Origin: Mycobacterium sp. 1245111.1
GTDB taxonomy: Bacteria; Actinomycetota; Actinomycetes; Mycobacteriales; Mycobacteriaceae
DNA: 64,000 nucleotides
Assembly: GCF_001673405.1 (NCBI RefSeq)
Contig: NZ_LZLV01000155.1
Location: forward strand, 1-64,000
Direction of reading: 5' to 3'
The notes under the pieces were generated by a model. It was not told the DNA's origin. It did no database searches and saw nothing but the letters and a program-made list of their open reading frames with translations. Below are positions 35,498-44,003 of the stretch, piece by piece (position 1 is the stretch's first letter; each line of letters starts with the position of its first letter). The position numbers and the translations under genes were made by a program.

Positions 35498-36604
35498 ATG
35501 TCAGACGACCCCTGCATCGACGACCTCGCCGCCCAGGTCTACACGATCCCGACCGACGCGCCGGAAGCCGACGGCACATTCGCCTGGACGTCGACGACGC
35601 TGGTCGTCGCCGAGGTGACGGCCGGTGGCCAGACGGGGATCGGCTACACCTACGTCTCGGGCGCCTGCCGCGAAGTGATCGCCGGATCGCTAGCCGGCGC
35701 CGTGAAAGGACATCGCGCGCTCGATATCACCGGCGCTTGGCAATCCATGGTCAAGGCGATCCGCAACAACGGTCGGCCGGGCCTGGCGTCCTGCGCGATC
35801 TCGGCGGTCGACACCGCGCTGTGGGACCTCAAGGCCAAGTTGCTGGACATGCCCGTGTGCCGACTGCTCGGGATGGCGCGCGATGCTGTGCCGATCTACG
35901 GCAGCGGCGGCTTCACCACCTACGACGAGCATCAGACCCGCGGCCAACTCGAACGGTGGGTCGACACGTGGCAGATCCCCCGGGTGAAGATCAAGATCGG
36001 CGAGTCCTGGGGGGCCAACGAGCATCGCGACCTGAGCCGAATCGCGCTCGCGCGCAAGGTGATCGGCCCCGACACCGAACTTTATGTCGACGCCAACGGT
36101 GGCTACCGGCGTAAACAGGCCGTCCGCGTCGCGCGTGCGATGGCGGAGCACGACGTCACGTGGTTCGAGGAGCCCGTCTCGTCGGACGATCTCGCCGGGC
36201 TGCGCGAGGTGCGTGATCAGGTGAGCCCAGACGTGGCGGCGGGCGAATACGGTTATGACCTCGCCTATTTCAACCGGATGCTGGCCGCCGAGGCTGTCGA
36301 CTGCCTGCAGATCGATGTCACCCGCTGCGGCGGCATCACCGACTGGGTTCGTGCCGCGGCCGTGGCCGCCTCATACGGTGTCGATGTCTCGGGCCACTGC
36401 GCGCCGAACCTGCACGCGCACGTCGCCGCAGCGGTGCCCAATCTGCGTCACCTCGAGTACTTCCACGATCATCACCGTATCGAGCACATGCTTTTCGACG
36501 GCGCCCTGTCGCCCGACGGCGGGGCCTTGCGGCCCGACCTGGATCGGCCCGGGTTGGGTATCGCGTTCAAGTACAGCGACGCCGAGCAGTACCGGGTCGG
36601 CTGA
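35498..36604 (+). CDS. Enolase-superfamily enzyme (mandelate racemase/muconate lactonizing-like)
   Basis: A 368-residue enolase-superfamily enzyme. The KxK base is in PRVKIKIGESWG (about 160-171). Metal ligands are in LYVDANGGY (Asp about 195), VTWFEEPVSSDD (Glu about 222) and AAGEYGYD (Glu about 248). The C-terminal SGHCAPNLHAHVAAAV supplies the His base seen in the mandelate-racemase subgroup, so a sugar-acid dehydratase is more likely than a muconate cycloisomerase. AGGAGG lies just upstream of ATG 35498. As the last gene of the oxidation cluster it could dehydrate an aldonate made by the GMC dehydrogenase (inference). Confidence 0.86.
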   Translation: MSDDPCIDDLAAQVYTIPTDAPEADGTFAWTSTTLVVAEVTAGGQTGIGYTYVSGACREVIAGSLAGAVKGHRALDITGAWQSMVKAIRNNGRPGLASCAISAVDTALWDLKAKLLDMPVCRLLGMARDAVPIYGSGGFTTYDEHQTRGQLERWVDTWQIPRVKIKIGESWGANEHRDLSRIALARKVIGPDTELYVDANGGYRRKQAVRVARAMAEHDVTWFEEPVSSDDLAGLREVRDQVSPDVAAGEYGYDLAYFNRMLAAEAVDCLQIDVTRCGGITDWVRAAAVAASYGVDVSGHCAPNLHAHVAAAVPNLRHLEYFHDHHRIEHMLFDGALSPDGGALRPDLDRPGLGIAFKYSDAEQYRVG

Positions 36605-36609
36605 ACCGG

Positions 36610-37497
36610 CTATACCAAGGGACGGCCGGCTTTGATCCGGCGATCCAGGTCCCACAGCAAAAGGTTGAACGGGAACCGCCGGACAAACTGCGGCATAGCG
36701 TTGTTGAGCGTGCGCAGGGTGGCGATCAGCCGGTCGAAGCGGCGCTGTGTGCGGTCGTCCCAGGCGAATTGCATCTCGTCGCGAAACCGCTGCGGCAGAA
36801 AGCCGGCGGTCAACAGCAGATTGAGCTTCTCCGGTTGGCGGCGTATCACATCGGGCAGCCGCAGCTTCTGGATCCGGCCCACCGCAATCGGATACAGGTA
36901 GTCGCGGACGGCGTCGTCGATGTGGACCTTGTCGAGTTGGTCGTTCCAGTAACGGTCAAACGCGGCGCGGTCCGCGGGCCACATCTCCGGCGGCACTTGC
37001 AACGTCGAGCCGAGAACGACCGCCTCCTTGTAGTGCCGGTCGGCGTCCTCATCGTCCATCTCGCCGATGAACATCCGGTAGAAATCGACCCCGCCCTTGT
37101 AGAGGCAGGCCGCCACCCAAAGCTGCAGGTCGACGTCGAAAGCGTTGTATTGCACCGGGCTGTCGGGAGTCGAATACACCTGCGCGTGAGCCTGATTCAC
37201 CGCGCGCCGAAACGCCTCCTTCTGGGCGTCGGTGCCGGCCATCGCGACCGCGAGATAGGTGAACGTGGTGCGGGCCCGCTTGATCGGGTGCAGATCGACA
37301 CGGCCGCTGTCCACCCGGCTCTCCACCACCCCGTAGCCGACACCGGGCCTGGCCAGCTGCATGATCACGTTGGCCGGGCCGAGCAGCAACGCCATGCCCA
37401 TCAAGGTGTCGTCGAGTCGAGGTGTGCGCCGCGGTCGGCTGATCGGCGGCGAACTGACCGCACGCTCGACATGCCTGATTGGTTCGCTGACCGTCAT
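36610..37497 (-). CDS. MpaB-like oxygenase-family protein (DUF2236), Rv0276-like
   Basis: A 295-residue DUF2236 protein, the family of the rubber oxygenase (latex-clearing) and MpaB-type heme proteins. Conserved parts include LLLGPANVIMQLARPGVGYGVVES (about 40-65), RARTTFTYLAVAMAGTDAQKEAFRRAVNQAHAQVYS, YNAFDVDLQLWVAACLYKGGVDFY and the C-terminal FNLLLWDLDRRI. The candidate heme-pocket residues are His94 (NQAHAQV) and nearby Arg/Lys. It matches M. tuberculosis Rv0276 by position. ATG 37497 has AGGGTGGG upstream. It is convergent with the enolase-superfamily gene and divergent from a TetR gene, which may control it. Confidence 0.82.
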   Translation of the reverse strand: MTVSEPIRHVERAVSSPPISRPRRTPRLDDTLMGMALLLGPANVIMQLARPGVGYGVVESRVDSGRVDLHPIKRARTTFTYLAVAMAGTDAQKEAFRRAVNQAHAQVYSTPDSPVQYNAFDVDLQLWVAACLYKGGVDFYRMFIGEMDDEDADRHYKEAVVLGSTLQVPPEMWPADRAAFDRYWNDQLDKVHIDDAVRDYLYPIAVGRIQKLRLPDVIRRQPEKLNLLLTAGFLPQRFRDEMQFAWDDRTQRRFDRLIATLRTLNNAMPQFVRRFPFNLLLWDLDRRIKAGRPLV

Positions 37498-37569
37498 CGC
37501 CCACCCTGCCCGCAAATTGTGAGAACGTGTGATTCCTGATATTGCCCGCCGGCGTGTACCGGTGTCAAG

Positions 37570-38211
37570 ATGGGGTCCGTGACTCCTGCCCCGACGACGA
37601 ACGCGCGGCCGTACCGCGGCGTCGATGCCGCCGCGCGGCTGGCCGGGCGCCGAGCCCGGCTGCTGGAGGCCGGACTCGACCTGCTCGGCAGCGACGATTC
37701 GGCGGAGTTGACCGTGCGGGCCATCTGCCGGCGGGCCGGCGTGGCGGCTCGCTACTTCTACGAAAGCTTCACCGACAAAGACGAATTCGTCGCCGCGGTG
37801 TTCGACTGGGTGATCGCCGAACTGGCCGCCACCACGCAGGCCGCGGTCGCCGCCGCCCCACTAGAGGAGCAGAACCGGGCCGGTATGGCCAACGTCGTCC
37901 GCACCATCGGCGGCGATCCTCGCATCGGGCGGCTGCTGTTCAGCGCGCACCTGGCCAACGCGGTGGTGGTACGCAAGCGGGTCGAATCCAGCGCGCTGTT
38001 CGCCATGCTGTCCGGCAAACACGTCGAGAACGCGCTGCGCGTGCCCGAGAACGACCGGATCAAGGCCGCCGCGCATTTCGTGGTCGGCGGGGTGGGTCAG
38101 ACGATTGGCGCCTGGTTGACCGGCGATGTCCGCCTCGACCCGGAGCAGTTGGTCGACCACCTCGCGTCGCTGCTCGACGGGCTCGCCGATCCGGGCCTGT
38201 ACCGCGATTGA
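37570..38211 (+). CDS. TetR-family transcriptional regulator, Rv0275c-like
   Basis: A 213-residue TetR repressor. The N-terminal HTH is LLEAGLDLLGSDDSAELTVRAICRRAGVAARYFYESFTDKDEFVAAVFDWV (about 31-83), and the ligand domain follows. It corresponds to Rv0275c. I recall a mycobacterial master regulator of fatty-acid degradation, FdmR, from this neighbourhood, but I am not certain that this gene is it. ATG 37570 or GTG 37579 could start the protein. It is divergent from the MpaB-like gene across a 72-bp gap and is convergent with the VOC gene (5 bp). Confidence 0.87.
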   Translation: MGSVTPAPTTNARPYRGVDAAARLAGRRARLLEAGLDLLGSDDSAELTVRAICRRAGVAARYFYESFTDKDEFVAAVFDWVIAELAATTQAAVAAAPLEEQNRAGMANVVRTIGGDPRIGRLLFSAHLANAVVVRKRVESSALFAMLSGKHVENALRVPENDRIKAAAHFVVGGVGQTIGAWLTGDVRLDPEQLVDHLASLLDGLADPGLYRD

Positions 38212-38216
38212 TGCCG

Positions 38217-38792
38217 CTAGTGAGCGGCCGGGACGCGGCGATCAGCCGACGTCTTGGGCACAGCCTTGGTATCGGCCGCAGTGAATTCCTTGACCCAGCA
38301 GGCGAATTCGAGCGTGATCCCGTCGGGATCCTGGAAGTAGAACGAGCGCACGTAGACCCCGGGATGCAGGGTGGCAGCGACCTGACGCTCGCTCTCGTCA
38401 TGGTTGAGCACCGGCCCCACCCGCACGCCCTTGTCCTTGAGCCGCTGACGATAGGCGTCGAACTGCTCGGCCGGCACGTGAAACGCGAGATGGTTCATCG
38501 TGCTGACGGCGCTGGTGATTTCGCCGATCCCCGGAATGGCGGCAGGCGACGAGAGACCCGGAACCCGGTCGGGCGCATCGGCGAACCAGAAGAACGCGAC
38601 GCAGTCACCGTTGCCGGCGTCGAAGAAGAAGTGCTGGCCGGCCCCGCCCGGCAGGTCCAGCGACTTGATCAGCGGCATCCCGAGGACGTTGCTGTAGAAG
38701 TCCACGGTGCGGGCCATGTCCGAACACACCAGCGCGACGTGGTTGATGCCGCCGAGTTCGAATTCGGCGTTGCGGTTGTGCGGCTTGATCAT
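38217..38792 (-). CDS. VOC/glyoxalase-family protein, Rv0274-like
   Basis: A 191-residue vicinal-oxygen-chelate protein. The first module is INHVALVCSDMARTVDFYSNVLGMPLI (about 13-39) and the second MNHLAFHVPAEQFDAYRQRLKDKGV (about 98-122). Candidate metal ligands are His15, His99 and Glu about 172 (GITLEFACWV), the usual H/H/E arrangement of dioxygenases and glyoxalases. The substrate is unknown. ATG 38792 has GGGAG upstream. It is divergent from the second TetR gene with an inverted repeat between them. Confidence 0.86.
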   Translation of the reverse strand: MIKPHNRNAEFELGGINHVALVCSDMARTVDFYSNVLGMPLIKSLDLPGGAGQHFFFDAGNGDCVAFFWFADAPDRVPGLSSPAAIPGIGEITSAVSTMNHLAFHVPAEQFDAYRQRLKDKGVRVGPVLNHDESERQVAATLHPGVYVRSFYFQDPDGITLEFACWVKEFTAADTKAVPKTSADRRVPAAH

Positions 38793-38824
38793 CTCCGGGC
38801 TCCCGTTCCATGGCGGAGATCAGG

Positions 38825-38844
38825 ATCTGAACCTAACATCAGAT
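38825..38844. promoter_or_regulatory. Inverted repeat between VOC and TetR genes
   Basis: ATCTGA-N8-TCAGAT lies in the 123-bp gap between two divergent genes, one of them a TetR regulator at 38916. Position and dyad symmetry suggest the TetR operator controlling both directions. No binding data are available and the spacer is longer than in many TetR sites. Confidence 0.45.
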
Positions 38845-38915
38845 TCACCTCTGTTTCAGGGAATGCGCTGTTCGCGGGGTCGACTGAATCCCATGGTGAC
38901 CAAGGAGGCCCGTCG

Positions 38916-39548
38916 GTGTCTACCGTTTCGGACTTACCGCCGGGTCGCGCGCCGCTGCCGACGAATCGCGGCCGCAAAACCCAGGCCGCCATCGATACCG
39001 CCGCGCGGACGGTGATCATCCGCAAGGGCATCTTGACCACCACCGTCGCCGATATCGCCGCCGAGGCGGGCCGATCGACGGCGTCGTTCTACAACTACTA
39101 CGACTCCAAAGAGGCGATGGTCCGCGAGTGGGCGCTGCGGTTCCGCGACGAACTGGGCGAGGCCGTGGAGTCGGTTACCCAGCACGGCCTCTCGACGCGG
39201 GAGCGTACGTATCAGTTCGCGGCCGCGCACTGGCGTACCTACAAGCATCTGCTGGCGGAGATAATCAGCATGTCGCAGCTGGCGATGGTGAACGACGACT
39301 TCGCCCAGTATTGGGCTGAAGTTTGTACCCTCCCGATCTCGTTCATCACCGAGACGGTGCGGCGCGCCCAGACCGACGGCTACTGCGCGGGCGACGACCC
39401 GCAGCTTGTCGCGGTGGCGATCGTCGCGATGCTCAACCAGTTCTGCCATCTGCAACTGACCGCGATCGGTAAGCCCGACGAGGACGCCTGTATTGCGACA
39501 CTGGCCAACATTTTTTATCGAGCGATCTACCACAAGGAGGGCCACTGA
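38916..39548 (+). CDS. TetR-family transcriptional regulator, Rv0273c-like
   Basis: A 210-residue TetR repressor. The HTH region is AIDTAARTVIIRKGILTTTVADIAAEAGRSTASFYNYYDSKEAMVREWAL (about 25-74), and the ligand-binding domain is helical. GTG 38916 is chosen because AAGGAGG lies eight bases upstream. The alpha/beta hydrolase gene begins one base after its stop, so the two are co-transcribed. It corresponds to Rv0273c; in M. tuberculosis it also precedes Rv0272c and fadE6. The ligand is probably an acyl-CoA or lipid-derived compound, by context only. Confidence 0.9.
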   Translation: MSTVSDLPPGRAPLPTNRGRKTQAAIDTAARTVIIRKGILTTTVADIAAEAGRSTASFYNYYDSKEAMVREWALRFRDELGEAVESVTQHGLSTRERTYQFAAAHWRTYKHLLAEIISMSQLAMVNDDFAQYWAEVCTLPISFITETVRRAQTDGYCAGDDPQLVAVAIVAMLNQFCHLQLTAIGKPDEDACIATLANIFYRAIYHKEGH

Positions 39549-39549
39549 G

Positions 39550-40683
39550 GTGACTCGTACCGCCGGCACCCCCGGAGTCGTCCGCGAATTCATCGGTCTG
39601 CCGTCGCCGACCGGCCGACGTGCCGGCGCGGGCGGGCACCCCTGCCAAGGGCTGTACTACCGCGGGGTCGGACGGAAACCGAAGGTTGCGGTGATCGCCG
39701 CCCACTACCAGATCGACTTTTCCGAGCACTACCTTGCCGACTACCTGGCCACCCGCGGCATCGGATTCCTCGGGTGGAACACCCGCTTCCGCGGATTCGA
39801 GAGCAGCTTCCTGCTGGATCATGCGCTGGTCGACATCGGCGTCGGGGTGCGCTGGCTGCGTGATGTCCAGGCCGTGGAAAAGATTGTGCTGCTTGGCAAT
39901 TCCGGCGGCGGCTCGTTGATGGCCGCCTACCAGGCGCAGGCCAGCGACCCACATGTGACGCCGGTGCCCGGCATGCGGCCCGCGGCCGGGCTGACCGAGC
40001 TGCTGCCGGGCGACGGCTATGTGACCAGCGCGGCCCACCCCGGCCGCCCCGATGTGCTGACCGCCTGGATGGACGGCGCAGTGGTCGACGAGAACGATCC
40101 GGTCGCCACCGACCCCGACCTGGATCTGTTCGACGAACGCAACGGACCGCCTTACTCGCCGGACTTCCTGACGCGCTACCGCTCGGCGCAGGTTGCGCGC
40201 AACCATGCGATCACCGACTGGGTCGAGACCGAGCTGAAACGGGTTCGGGCCGCGGGCTTTTCGGATCGACCGTTCACCGTGATGAGGACGTGGGCCGATC
40301 CGCGTATGGTCGACCCGACGATCGAGCCGACTCAGCGTCAGCCCAACATGTGTTACGCCGGGTTGCCCGTCAAGGCCAACCGGTCGGCGCACGGCATCGC
40401 CGCGGCCTGCACGTTGCGCAGCTGGCTGGCGATGTGGAGCCTGCGCACCGCCCAGACCCGGGCGGAGCCGCATCTGGCCCGGATCAAATGTCCGGCGCTG
40501 GTGATCAACGCCGACGCCGACACCGGCGTCTTCCCATCGGACGCCCAGCGCATCTACGATGCGCTGGGCAGCACCGACAAATCCCAGTGCTCGATCAACA
40601 CCGACCACTATTTCACCACGCCTGGTGCGCGCAGCGAGCAAGCTGACACGATTGCCAAATGGATTGCCAAAAGGTGGCGCTGA
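39550..40683 (+). CDS. Alpha/beta-fold hydrolase, Rv0272c-like
   Basis: A 377-residue alpha/beta hydrolase, the same length as Rv0272c. The nucleophile elbow appears as LLGNSGGGSLMAAYQ (Ser about residue 120, GNSGGG). An Asp is likely in LVINADADTGVF (about 322) and the His in INTDHYFTTPGARSEQ (about 352). The early segment PKVAVIAAHYQIDFSEHYLADYLATRGIGFLGWNTR fits the strand-helix pattern after the first loop. The substrate is unknown; context with FadE6 suggests an acyl or ester compound. GTG 39550 is one base after the TetR stop. The 3' end overlaps the next gene by up to 25 bp. Confidence 0.83.
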   Translation: MTRTAGTPGVVREFIGLPSPTGRRAGAGGHPCQGLYYRGVGRKPKVAVIAAHYQIDFSEHYLADYLATRGIGFLGWNTRFRGFESSFLLDHALVDIGVGVRWLRDVQAVEKIVLLGNSGGGSLMAAYQAQASDPHVTPVPGMRPAAGLTELLPGDGYVTSAAHPGRPDVLTAWMDGAVVDENDPVATDPDLDLFDERNGPPYSPDFLTRYRSAQVARNHAITDWVETELKRVRAAGFSDRPFTVMRTWADPRMVDPTIEPTQRQPNMCYAGLPVKANRSAHGIAAACTLRSWLAMWSLRTAQTRAEPHLARIKCPALVINADADTGVFPSDAQRIYDALGSTDKSQCSINTDHYFTTPGARSEQADTIAKWIAKRWR

Positions 40684-41624
40684 GGGTACTCGCTCACTTC
40701 GTTCCCGGTCCGAAGGTGCTGAATTTCCTTGCGCCGGAGGCTGATTGGCTCGACATTCGTTGGTGTGACGACGACGAGACGTTTTACCGCGAGTTACCCG
40801 AGGCCGACGTGATCTGGCATGTGCTGCGGCCTCTTTCCGAGAGCGACGTGGCTCGCGCCACCCGCGCCCGTCTGGTGCACAAATTCGGGGCCGGGGTAAA
40901 CACCATCGACGTCGATGCGGCCACCAAGCACGGCATCGCGGTGGCAAACATGCCCGGGGCCAATGCGCCGTCGGTCGCCGAGGGCACCGTGCTGCTGATG
41001 CTGGCCGCCCTGCGTCGCCTGCCGGCGCTCGATCGCGCCACCCGCGACGGCCGCGGTTGGCCGTCGGATCCGGAGCTGGGCGAGACCGTCCGCGACATCG
41101 GCGGCTGCACCGTCGGGCTGATCGGCTATGGAAACATCGCCAAACAGGTCGAGACCATCGTCGCGGCGATGGGCGCCACGGTGTTGCACACCAGCACCGG
41201 CGACGACGGGCTAGCGGGCTGGCGACCGCTGCCGGAACTGCTGGCCGCCAGCGACATCGTCTCGCTGCACCTGCCGCTGACGGACGACACCGCCGGGCTG
41301 ATCGACCGGGCCGCGCTGGCCGGCATGAAACCCGGTGCGGTATTGGTCAACACATCGCGGGGTGCGATCGTCGACGAGGTCGCGCTGGCCGATGGGCTGC
41401 GCGACGGCCGGTTGGCCGCGGCCGGACTGGACGTCTTCGGCGTCGAACCGGTACCGCCGGACAACCCGCTGCTCGGGCTGGACAACGTGGTGCTCACGCC
41501 GCACGTCACCTGGTACACGGCAGACACCATGCGGCGTTATCTGGTCGAGGCCGTCGCCAACTGCCGTCGACTTCGCGACGGGCAGCCATTGGCCCATGTA
41601 GTCAACCAACCCACCGGTTGTTAG
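40659..41624 (+). CDS. D-isomer 2-hydroxyacid dehydrogenase
   Basis: A 321-residue NAD(P)-dependent 2-hydroxyacid dehydrogenase. The cofactor motif is TVGLIGYGNIAKQVE (about 149-163). Catalytic residues are in LVNTSRGAIVDE (Arg about 232), DVFGVEPVPPDNPL (Glu about 261) and VVLTPHVTWYT (His about 283). It is related to phosphoglycerate and glyoxylate/hydroxypyruvate reductases but lacks the C-terminal ACT domain of SerA. ATG 40659 gives a 25-bp overlap with the hydrolase gene; GTG 40674 is an alternative. I do not recall a counterpart between Rv0272c and fadE6 in M. tuberculosis, so this gene may be an insertion here or a loss there. Confidence 0.86.
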   Translation: MDCQKVALRVLAHFVPGPKVLNFLAPEADWLDIRWCDDDETFYRELPEADVIWHVLRPLSESDVARATRARLVHKFGAGVNTIDVDAATKHGIAVANMPGANAPSVAEGTVLLMLAALRRLPALDRATRDGRGWPSDPELGETVRDIGGCTVGLIGYGNIAKQVETIVAAMGATVLHTSTGDDGLAGWRPLPELLAASDIVSLHLPLTDDTAGLIDRAALAGMKPGAVLVNTSRGAIVDEVALADGLRDGRLAAAGLDVFGVEPVPPDNPLLGLDNVVLTPHVTWYTADTMRRYLVEAVANCRRLRDGQPLAHVVNQPTGC

Positions 41625-41674
41625 CTTGGAAGTCGAGCCGTCACCGGCCCCGGGAATTCCAAGGAAGGCGACCA

Positions 41675-43873
41675 ATGCCGATCGCAATCAACCCTGAGCA
41701 TCAAGACCTGGCCGACTCCGTGCGGTCCCTGGTGGCGCGGGTAGCGCCGTCGGAGGTCCTCCACGCCGCGCTGGAAACACCGATCGACAACCCGCCGCCG
41801 TATTGGCAAGCCGCGGCCGACCAAGGCCTGCAGGGCCTGCACCTCGCCGAATCCGTTGGCGGACAAGGGTTTGGCATCCTCGAGCTGGCCATCACGCTCG
41901 CCGAATTCGGCTACGGCGCCGTTCCGGGGCCGTTCGTGCCGTCCGCGATTGCCAGTGCACTGATCTCGGCCCACGACCCTGACGCCAAAGTCCTGGCCGA
42001 CCTGGCCTCCGGCGCCGTCATCGCCGCCTACGCGCTGGATTCGGGTCTGACCGCGACGTCGCATGGCAATTCCCTGGTGATTCGCGGCGAAGCCCGCGCC
42101 GTGCCCGCCGCGGCCCAGGCGTCGCTGCTGGTGTTGCCGGTGGCGATCGACAGCGGCGAAGAATGGGTGGTGCTGCCGGCCGACCAGCTCGAGATCGAAC
42201 CGGTCGCCAGCGTCGACCCACTGCGGCCGATCGCACATGTGCGCGCCAACGCCGTCGAAGTCTCCGACGACGTCGTGCTGAGCAACCTCGACGCGGTCAC
42301 CGCGCACGCGCTGATCTCCACGCTGTTGTCGGCCGAGGCGATCGGCGTCGCGCGGTGGGCCACCGACACGGCTTCCGAATACGCCAAGATCCGCGAGCAG
42401 TTCGGCCGGCCGATCGGCCAGTTCCAGGCCGTCAAGCACAAGTGCGCCGAGATGATCGCAGACACCGAACGCGCCACCGCTGCGGTGTGGGATGCGGCCC
42501 GCGCCGTCGACGAGGCCCGCGAGAATGGCTGGGACACCGAGGGTTCCAAGGTCGAGTTTGCCGCCGCAGTGGCGGCGACACTCGCGCCGGCCGCCGCGCA
42601 GCGCTGCACCCAGGACTGCATCCAGGTGCACGGCGGCATCGGGTTCACCTGGGAGCACGACACGAACGTGTACTACCGACGGGCGCTGGTGATTGCCGCC
42701 GGCTTCGGGCGAAAAGCCACGTACCCCCAGCGCGTGGTCGACACCGCCACCAAGACCGGGATGCGCGCCCTGGACATCGACCTGGATCCCGACACCGAGA
42801 AGCTGCGCGCCGAGATCCGCGCGGAAGTGGCCGGGCTCAAGGAGATTCCGCGCGAGGAACGCAACACCGCGATCGCCGAGGGCGGGTGGGTGCTGCCCTA
42901 TCTGCCGAAGCCGTGGGGGCGTGACGCCAACCCGGTCGAGCAGATCGTCATCGCCCAGGAGTTCAACACCGGGCGCGTCCGGCGCCCTCCGATCGGCATT
43001 GCGGGGTGGATCGTGCCGTCGATCGTCGCGTTCGGCACCGAGGAGCAGAAGCAGCGCTTTCTGCCGCCGACGTTCCGCGGCGAAATGGTCTGGTGCCAAC
43101 TGTTTTCCGAGCCGGGCGCGGGATCGGACCTGGCCGGGCTGAGCACCAAGGCCACCAAGGTCGACGGCGGCTGGCGGATCACCGGCCAGAAGATCTGGAC
43201 CACGGCGGCGCAGTTCTCCCAGTGGGGCGCGCTGCTTGCCCGCACGAACCCAAGCGCGCCGAAGCACAACGGCATCACTTACTTCCTGCTCGACATGAAG
43301 AGCGAGGGCGTCGAGGTGAAGCCGCTGCGTGAGCTCACCGGCGGCGCGATGTTCAACACCGTCTTCATCGACGACGTCTTCGTCCCGGACGAGTTGGTCC
43401 TTGGCGAGGTCGACCGCGGCTGGGAGGTCAGCCGTAACACGCTGACGGCAGAACGGGTTTCGATCGGCAGCAGCGAGGCGCCATTCCTGGCGAGTTTGGA
43501 CCAGTTCGTCGATTTCATCCGCGACGGGCAGTTCGATCAGATCGCGCAGAACCGCGGCGGCCAATTGATCGCCGAGGGCCATGCCGCCAAGGTGCTCAAT
43601 CTGCGTTCGACATTGCTGACGCTGGCCGGCGGGGACGCGATGCCCTCGGCGGCCATCTCCAAGCTGCTATCGATGCGGACCGGCCAAGGCTATGCCGAAT
43701 TCGGAGTGTCCTCGTTCGGCACGGACGGCGCGATCGGCGACCCCGAGCAGCTGTCCGGGAAGTGGGCCGAATACCTGCTGGCGAGCCGCGCGACCACGAT
43801 CTACGGCGGCACGTCGGAGGTGCAGCTCAACATCATCGCCGAGCGACTGCTGGGGCTGCCGCGCGATCCCTAG
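41675..43873 (+). CDS. fadE6: Fused double acyl-CoA dehydrogenase FadE6
   Basis: A 732-residue protein made of two acyl-CoA dehydrogenase halves, about 1-350 and 360-732, as in M. tuberculosis FadE6 (Rv0271c, 731 aa). The first half contains YAKIREQFGRPIGQFQAVKHKCAEM and QDCIQVHGGIGFTWEHDTNVYYRR. The second contains WCQLFSEPGAGSDLAGLSTKA, GWRITGQKIWTTAAQFSQWG and TTIYGGTSEVQLNIIAERLLGLPR. Such tandem proteins resemble the heterotetrameric FadE pairs that oxidise bulky or steroid-type acyl-CoAs; the substrate is not established. AAGGAAGG precedes ATG 41675. It closes the TetR-hydrolase-dehydrogenase run. Confidence 0.92.
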   Translation: MPIAINPEHQDLADSVRSLVARVAPSEVLHAALETPIDNPPPYWQAAADQGLQGLHLAESVGGQGFGILELAITLAEFGYGAVPGPFVPSAIASALISAHDPDAKVLADLASGAVIAAYALDSGLTATSHGNSLVIRGEARAVPAAAQASLLVLPVAIDSGEEWVVLPADQLEIEPVASVDPLRPIAHVRANAVEVSDDVVLSNLDAVTAHALISTLLSAEAIGVARWATDTASEYAKIREQFGRPIGQFQAVKHKCAEMIADTERATAAVWDAARAVDEARENGWDTEGSKVEFAAAVAATLAPAAAQRCTQDCIQVHGGIGFTWEHDTNVYYRRALVIAAGFGRKATYPQRVVDTATKTGMRALDIDLDPDTEKLRAEIRAEVAGLKEIPREERNTAIAEGGWVLPYLPKPWGRDANPVEQIVIAQEFNTGRVRRPPIGIAGWIVPSIVAFGTEEQKQRFLPPTFRGEMVWCQLFSEPGAGSDLAGLSTKATKVDGGWRITGQKIWTTAAQFSQWGALLARTNPSAPKHNGITYFLLDMKSEGVEVKPLRELTGGAMFNTVFIDDVFVPDELVLGEVDRGWEVSRNTLTAERVSIGSSEAPFLASLDQFVDFIRDGQFDQIAQNRGGQLIAEGHAAKVLNLRSTLLTLAGGDAMPSAAISKLLSMRTGQGYAEFGVSSFGTDGAIGDPEQLSGKWAEYLLASRATTIYGGTSEVQLNIIAERLLGLPRDP

Positions 43874-43890
43874 GCCAACACTGGCGAAAA

Positions 43891-43928
43891 GTTCACGCCG
43901 ACCTGACGGAGCTCAGATCGGCGTGAAC
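43891..43928. terminator. Hairpin after fadE6
   Basis: An 11-bp inverted repeat, GTTCACGCCGA and TCGGCGTGAAC, with a 16-nt loop begins 17 bp after the fadE6 stop. It lacks a T-tract, so it may work as a Rho-assisted or hairpin-only terminator, in tandem with the stronger hairpin just downstream. Confidence 0.6.
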
Positions 43929-43945
43929 GGCTACGGGTCGGGGGC

Positions 43946-43979
43946 GGCCGGCCTCGTTTGTCCAAGAACGAGGCCGGCC
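43946..43979. terminator. Bidirectional hairpin between fadE6 and the Gly/Trp-rich gene
   Basis: A perfect 13-bp stem, GGCCGGCCTCGTT and AACGAGGCCGGCC, with an 8-nt loop, is followed by TATTCC on the plus strand. It sits between convergent genes and probably terminates both. Confidence 0.72.
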
Positions 43980-44003
43980 TATTCCCCCTGGTTATTTGGG
44001 GGC

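Noticed and set aside
36610..37497. Phage or integron origin for the accessory region
   Set aside because: No integrase, attachment-site repeats or tRNA was found between 26 and 37 kb, so the region is described only as accessory.
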